DNA of 64,000 nucleotides from Emydura subglobosa (Eukaryota; Chordata; Testudines; Chelidae): the NCBI GenBank assembly GCA_007922225.1, contig ML679941.1:58181849-58245848 (forward strand), written 5' to 3'. The position numbers and the translations under genes are program-made. Below the pieces are notes generated by a model. It was not told where the DNA came from. It ran no database searches and saw nothing but the letters and a program-made list of their open reading frames with translations. Positions 59,282 to 64,000 of this stretch are shown here, piece by piece; within the stretch, counting starts at the first letter, position 1, and every line of letters starts with the position of its first letter.

Positions 59282-60519
59282 CTATAAAAAAAAAGTGAAG
59301 TTACACTTAAGCCATCACAATAGCTCAATATGCGTTTTTGACTATGTGCGCTTAAATAAGGTTTCTAAAATGTATTAAAAGTTTCAGCCGTTATTTACTT
59401 TGTGATGTTTTTTCAGTCACCCCGATCCCTCCGACTCCTCAAACTAAGCTAAGTCAAATACAGCAAAGCTCTCACTGAAAGCTTTTTGCCAAAAGTGATA
59501 TTTTAAAAAGTTTGTGAAATAATGTCCATGAAACATTTGTCCAAATCACTATAGTTTTGCTAGTATACCTGGTGTCTTGTTGCTTTCAGCAGATGCATTA
59601 TATAAAACAAAACTATTTTGTTTGTTTCATATAATCTCACAAGAAGTACCCTCTTCAGAATCAGACAATTTACTGCAAAGGCTGTCAAAAAATAGGCCAA
59701 GCATAAAATGTGTACACAAAACTACGTTCAAGATCTTACATATGTTCATCAATGCACAATATTTTGACTTCTATCTCAAATGTGTCAATGCAAGCACATA
59801 GAAAAAAACACTGATTTACAGTGCCATCTTAAACTAGGTGCCACATTTTAGTCAAAACAGTTGACAGAATTTTCCAAGTCACTATATGAACAATGCATGA
59901 AAATTCTGGTATAAGACTACTCAATCATGCAAATACACAAATTGAACTCACAAATATATTAAGGAGAATTTGTTTTCGGAGACATTATTTAATACCTTCA
60001 ACTTACATTTAAAATCTTTAGAAATGTAACCTTCTGTACCTAGGCCATTTAAGAATGCAAGACAATTAAGACTCCGTTTCTGAACATAACTGTGTATGTT
60101 AACTGTGTATGTTAACTGCCTCAACTACAGAATGTTAATAAAGCTGAATATTTAGATAAGTGAGGACAATCTCCAAAGTACATGAAGAGTATAAACACCA
60201 AGAATGATGAAGAGTGCCAGCATATAGGATGGTAAGGAGCAATATCACTGGGAGTGATAACATTAAGAAATAAAAAATGTGTGCTGAACATCAGGAAAAT
60301 GTTCTTGAGAAGGTGTTTCAGGCCCTGGAATTCTCCCCAAGAAAAGTGATGGAAGCCCTATCACGTGAGGCTATTTAAAAAACAAATTGTGTGTTTGTTG
60401 GGGGGGATTTTACTTTATATATTGGATAAGCAACCTCTAGCTATGACCTTTTCCCTCCAGCCACACATCTAAGTCTTTTGTAGCACAAGCCCTCATCCTG
60501 AGTCTCAATTATCACTACC
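59282..60519. other. Intron of gene 2, nothing recognised
   Basis: AT-rich. A short direct duplication, GTGTATGTTAACT, occurs at 60091 and 60105. Confidence 0.4.
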
Positions 60520-61105
60520 TCTTCCCCTCCAGCTTTGATAAATGCAATCTGTTTCACTTATATTGCTGCAAAAATAGTTTTCATGGCTCACCGCTTTCAC
60601 TATGTCATCCCCCTTTGCATTCCTCCCTTTTGTCACAGCAAAAAAAGCTACTCATCTTTGCTTTTAAGGCCCTTCAAGGCCTATCCTTCCCTATTATCTC
60701 TTATGCACATCAAGAGGTCAACTTCAGCAACATCTGCTCTGACAATGACACTAGCCTTTGTAAATTTAACAAAAGTGTTATGAATAAGCACCTCCATGTT
60801 CTCTCCCATATTGCTTCTCATGCATGGAAGGAGGTTCCCTATAAACACCCACAAGGCCACCTCCTCCTCTTCCTTAAAACTCTCCTCTGTCACGATACCC
60901 ACAAAAGAAACGTCAAAAGCAGTCAGGCAGCTGCTATGTTATGACAACTTCTTTTCATGCTGAGCAGTTTTGACTCTCTTGTCTCATTTAGACTGTAAGC
61001 ACTTCAAAAGAGCAGGGACTGTCATTTTCATGTGTGTTTATATAATGTAGAATAAGATCACAGGGTTCTAGGCGACTGGAGCTCCTAGTAGCTACCACAA
61101 TGCAA
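60520..61105 (+). mobile_element. L3-type (CR1-clade) LINE relic
   Basis: Contains LLLRPFKAYPSLLSLMH-like coding debris near 60655-60710 and the L3 3' tail GACTGTAAGCACTTCAAAAG near 60991. Diverged and frame-broken. Confidence 0.55.
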
Positions 61106-61305
61106 ATAACAGCATCCCACTTTGCTAGAAAGCTGGATAATTACTTCTTTTACTATACCTGTAACACACATGGTATATTTTGTAAACAAAATTCCCCATT
61201 GTTGCTTCATAACTGATGGGCAAAAAAAAGAAAAGAAGTCTAGACTTTTCTTACTGCTAAAGATTTTAGGGTGTGTCTACACAGTGCTACTAGCACATTC
61301 TAGAA

Positions 61306-61567
61306 CAATGGTCCCCAAACTGTAGGGTACCCCTTCCTTGGAAGCATGGAAGAATACTGGGGAAGCACAGAGGAACATTGGGGGGGGCAGCAGGGCCTAG
61401 AGCAGCCCCCACAAGAGATGGGGAGCGAGTGCCCCTAGAGCCCCACTCTTCACCAGATGCAGCTCCCAGCCTTGGCCTCTGGTTGCAGCTCTGGCTTCTG
61501 CCCCCAGCTCCTAGGGGGATGCGGACCAGGTAAGGGGGTGTGGACCAAAAATGTTTGGGGACCACTG
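61306..61567. mobile_element. Non-autonomous hAT element, 262 bp
   Basis: Ends CAATGGTCCCCAAACTG and TGTTTGGGGACCACTG are inverted. Flanks TTCTAGAA and CTCTAGAA are a 7/8 duplication. Confidence 0.75.
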
Positions 61568-62053
61568 CTCTAGAAGGCACCTAGTTACATGAATTAGGTT
61601 TAGAGTACACCCGTAGGGTCTACACAGGGCAGTTAGAGTGCAGCATGTTAGTGCACTTCAGAAACTGCACCCCTCTGGCATGCTTTGCCATGCCATTTAG
61701 ACACTCCCTTAGACTGCAAAAATCACCTCCTCCCACTCCAATTCAGTCTGAAGAGGGGGGGGGGGTGCGCGCACACACTGTTGCTTAGGTGATAGTTTTC
61801 AATAATGCTATCTCCAAAGTCTTGTCCAAGACCCAGAGAGGAAAGTTAGGATCTTAGATTTGAAATGTAAAAGATAAGAGGAAAATAGTTTAAAATAGTT
61901 AGAAAGGTCTTCATGCATAAAGAAGGAGTGAACAGCAGTTTTTACATTGGGCAAAAACCAAAATATGTGTATTAAAGAAGAATCTGCACAGGGGAGGAAC
62001 AAATGACCTATTGGGTCTTTACCAACTCTCACTTCTATGGTTAAGATATTTAC
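61568..62053. other. Intron of gene 2
   Basis: Contains a G11 tract followed by TGCGCGCACACAC near 61755-61778. Nothing else recognised. Confidence 0.4.
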
Positions 62054-62259
62054 CTTTAGGAATTTGTATGCTGCAAACACTCCCACACCAACAGCATACA
62101 AGGGCATGAGGATAAAAGTGAAGTCTTTGCCACTTCCTTTAGTTCTCTCACTTTTCCCATCCTTTTCCACTGCATTCCTCATCTGCTGAAAGCTCTGGTA
62201 TGTTTTACTTTCAGAACTTCCTGAATTCAGATGAAACTGATCAACTCTCTTAGATCCAC
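62054..62259 (-). CDS. Gene 2 (RIC3/CCDC107-like), transmembrane exon
   Basis: This 206-nt exon has acceptor CATTTTGCAG and donor GTAAAT. Entered in phase 1, it encodes 68 residues: a polar Ser/Gln-rich stretch, then KGSGKDFTFILMPLYAVGVG and VFAAYKFLK, a single hydrophobic helix flanked by lysines. This matches the layout of RIC3 and CCDC107, where one helix precedes a coiled coil. RIC3 is an ER-membrane chaperone for nicotinic receptors; a similar role here is only a possibility. The start codon is not in this exon unless the internal ATG (in QQMRNAV) is used. Confidence 0.72.
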
Positions 62260-63655
62260 CTGCAAAATGAAATATTTTAAAAGAAAAAGTTTAGCCATTA
62301 TTAATTTCAAAATGAGATCGTCCTGAGATTTTTCTTTCTTGTAGATTCACTTTTTTTAAATATTATGTCAATTGAAAGCTATTATAGAACAGCTACATAC
62401 AAGGTTACAATAGACCAATAGATCATGTATGCACAGTAAAATGTATGCTAAAAAATTATCAAATTAAGATTCTTTTTCTTCCTAGCAACTAAGTAAAACA
62501 CAATACCAGTTATCAGGCAGATTTCTTCCATACTAATGGAAATAATTTGGCACAGTAATTGCAAACTGCAGTGAAGTTAGATATAACCAGTAATACACTG
62601 ATATTGAAAACAAAATGCAAATAGCAATCTGGCATTGAACTTAAACCTATTAGAACTGCTTTTCACTTTTAGCACCAAACTTTCACTAAGTTTTCTATTA
62701 ATACTGAAATCAACATTTCTTTAAATCTACCTTTAGAAACAGAAATCTAATGTTGTCCTGTCTGAGCAAGAGACATTTACTTAAATAACCAGATTAGCAT
62801 ATGTAAAATACAAATTTTAGCTGTAGGCTTAGTGTTGTTATGAATGATCTTACACATGTGTAGGAGTGCCATAACTCAGCAGAGTTAAATATTTAATGGA
62901 AAAGAGCCAAGTATAGCACTACACATGTGCAATACACATTTTCCAAATACTTAACTCTATTATTTCTAAAAAGGCTTTCCATATGTCTAATTAAGATGTC
63001 CTATTGACAACTAAATCAACAAGGAGTCTGAAGTATTTGAATTGAGGGGAGCAAGAATCGTACTGAAGCATAAGAAGTCTGCTTCCCACATACCAATATT
63101 GTCTAGAAAATGGCAAATGAGATTTTAATCAAGCTTCACATGGCTAACATATACACCCATAAGCTGAAAATAAGCATGACGTTTCAGACTAATTTGTTTT
63201 TTCCCCCCAGAAATAAGTAACATTAAAACATATTCTTAGCTGAAGTGCCACCTCAGTCACAATTTCTAATATCCTTCAGAAAACCAGTACTGCTGAGTAT
63301 TTCTAGTGAGAATAATGATGAACATAAATACAGCCAGTTCTCTCACATGGATTATAATAAGCTTACTACTTCTGCCAACAGTTGCTAGCCTATGGACATA
63401 ATTTGCTGCCTTTTGAACAATTTGCCTTAATTTTTCCAGAGATGTGAGCCTTTTCATTCAACACCACTTCACGAGCAGGAGATACTGTACTTGAAAAAAT
63501 ACATTCCCTGGTATTATCTTACATCAAGATAGCAGTGAAGTTACTACATGTGGAATTCAAGCCTGAAATAAAAATAGACATTGCATTTTTGTCACACTTA
63601 CAGTAGGAAAGATTACTAAAATGGATTCCATTACATGGAAGATTTTACTTTACAC
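62260..63655. other. Intron or upstream region of gene 2
   Basis: AT-rich. The minus ORF at 63457-63266 has no compatible splice donor and no recognised domain. Confidence 0.4.
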
Positions 63656-63696
63656 TGGGCAGCTCTTGCTGGCAGGGAAGGGGGGGGGTGGGGGGG

Positions 63697-63727
<31 letters not shown>

Positions 63728-63921
63728 GTCGTACCTGGACTTGGCTCCACGCGAACGGTGGGAAGGTGCGGAGTACAGTGCGGGGGGGTGAGCCCAGCTG
63801 CGGCTCGGTCACCCCCTATCCCGCCGGGCTCCGCGCCTCCCCACCGCTCGCGCAACTAACCTCACCCTCTCCCTGCTGGGCTCCACTCTTCCCTGACAGC
63901 AAGAACTGCCCAGCTGCGGCT
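63656..63921. repeat. Inverted-repeat-bounded GC-rich block with GT microsatellite
   Basis: CTGGGCAGCTCTTGCTGGCA at 63656 is mirrored by TGACAGCAAGAACTGCCCAG ending at 63914. Inside are a GT microsatellite (63697-63722) and CpG-rich sequence. On the minus strand, CCAAGTCCAG then GTACGA at 63735/63734 is a possible donor that would join exon 62054-62259 in phase. However, the frame has no ATG and is closed by a TAG at 63858-63856. It may be a promoter and 5' exon or a mobile element. Confidence 0.4.
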
Positions 63922-64000
63922 CCCGCCCCCAGTATTTCACCATTTATACGTTCTATTTTTGGAACATTTACAGGGATTTTTAATTAAACTAATTTTTACA

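Noticed and set aside
63266..63457. 63-residue minus ORF with a hydrophobic stretch, considered as a gene 2 signal/transmembrane exon
   Set aside because: The only good donor (CCAT/GTGAGA) gives the wrong phase for exon 62054-62259, and the compatible frame has a stop.

Overview
This is nuclear DNA from a reptile, most likely a turtle. It has long AT-rich introns, dense CR1 LINE copies in both orientations, amniote L3/L2 LINE relics, hAT-type DNA elements with 8-bp target duplications, fold-back MITEs, and several DIRS-type (tyrosine-recombinase) retrotransposons. The host assignment is inferred from the repeat spectrum. No prokaryotic features, rRNA, tRNA or CRISPR were seen.

Two host genes lie head to tail on the minus strand. 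Gene 1 (about 27.0 kb to beyond position 1) starts at a CpG island (25.85-27.1 kb). Seven coding exons were reconstructed by splice sites and phase: 23984-23875, 21885-21839, 19446-19401, 19294-19169, 8411-8235, 3928-3806 and 335-268. They join without a phase conflict or stop into an acidic, lysine/glutamine-rich protein that I tentatively equate with JHY (C11orf63, ciliogenesis). The gene continues beyond the left edge. Gene 2 (about 62.3 kb or further right, to 47960) has five exons: 62259-62054, 59281-59215, 54355-54265, 48844-48735 and 48237-47960. They encode one transmembrane helix, a short coiled coil and an acidic tail, which matches the RIC3/CCDC107 family. One of its introns is of GC-AG type.

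The most notable content is three DIRS-type retrotransposons, all on the minus strand. E2 (28542-35077) is nearly complete. It has inverted terminal repeats, an internal complementary region equal to the reverse complement of the joined termini, a 928-residue Gag with paired zinc motifs and a long SR-like domain, RT-RNase H, a DIRS methyltransferase-like domain, and a tyrosine recombinase with its catalytic residues. One homopolymer indel separates the RNase H core from its C-terminus. E1 (9632-15134, inside a gene 1 intron) is an older, divergent copy without the expanded SR region. E3 (52012-53992, inside a gene 2 intron) keeps only the 5' terminal repeat and part of gag. In both E1 and E2 the gag stop is TTT-TGA and the RT frame is open across it in the +1 frame, which suggests frameshift expression of pol.

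Other regions are nested repeats: a CR1 inside an opposite CR1, carrying a solo LTR and a hAT element (40-45 kb); an LTR inserted into an inverted older copy of its own family (49.9-52.0 kb); a hAT element inside a fold-back MITE (15.7-17.2 kb); and an L1/Tx1-clade LINE relic beside E2 (35.1-37.1 kb). Most long ORFs in GC-rich stretches are shadows of these elements or of the CpG island.
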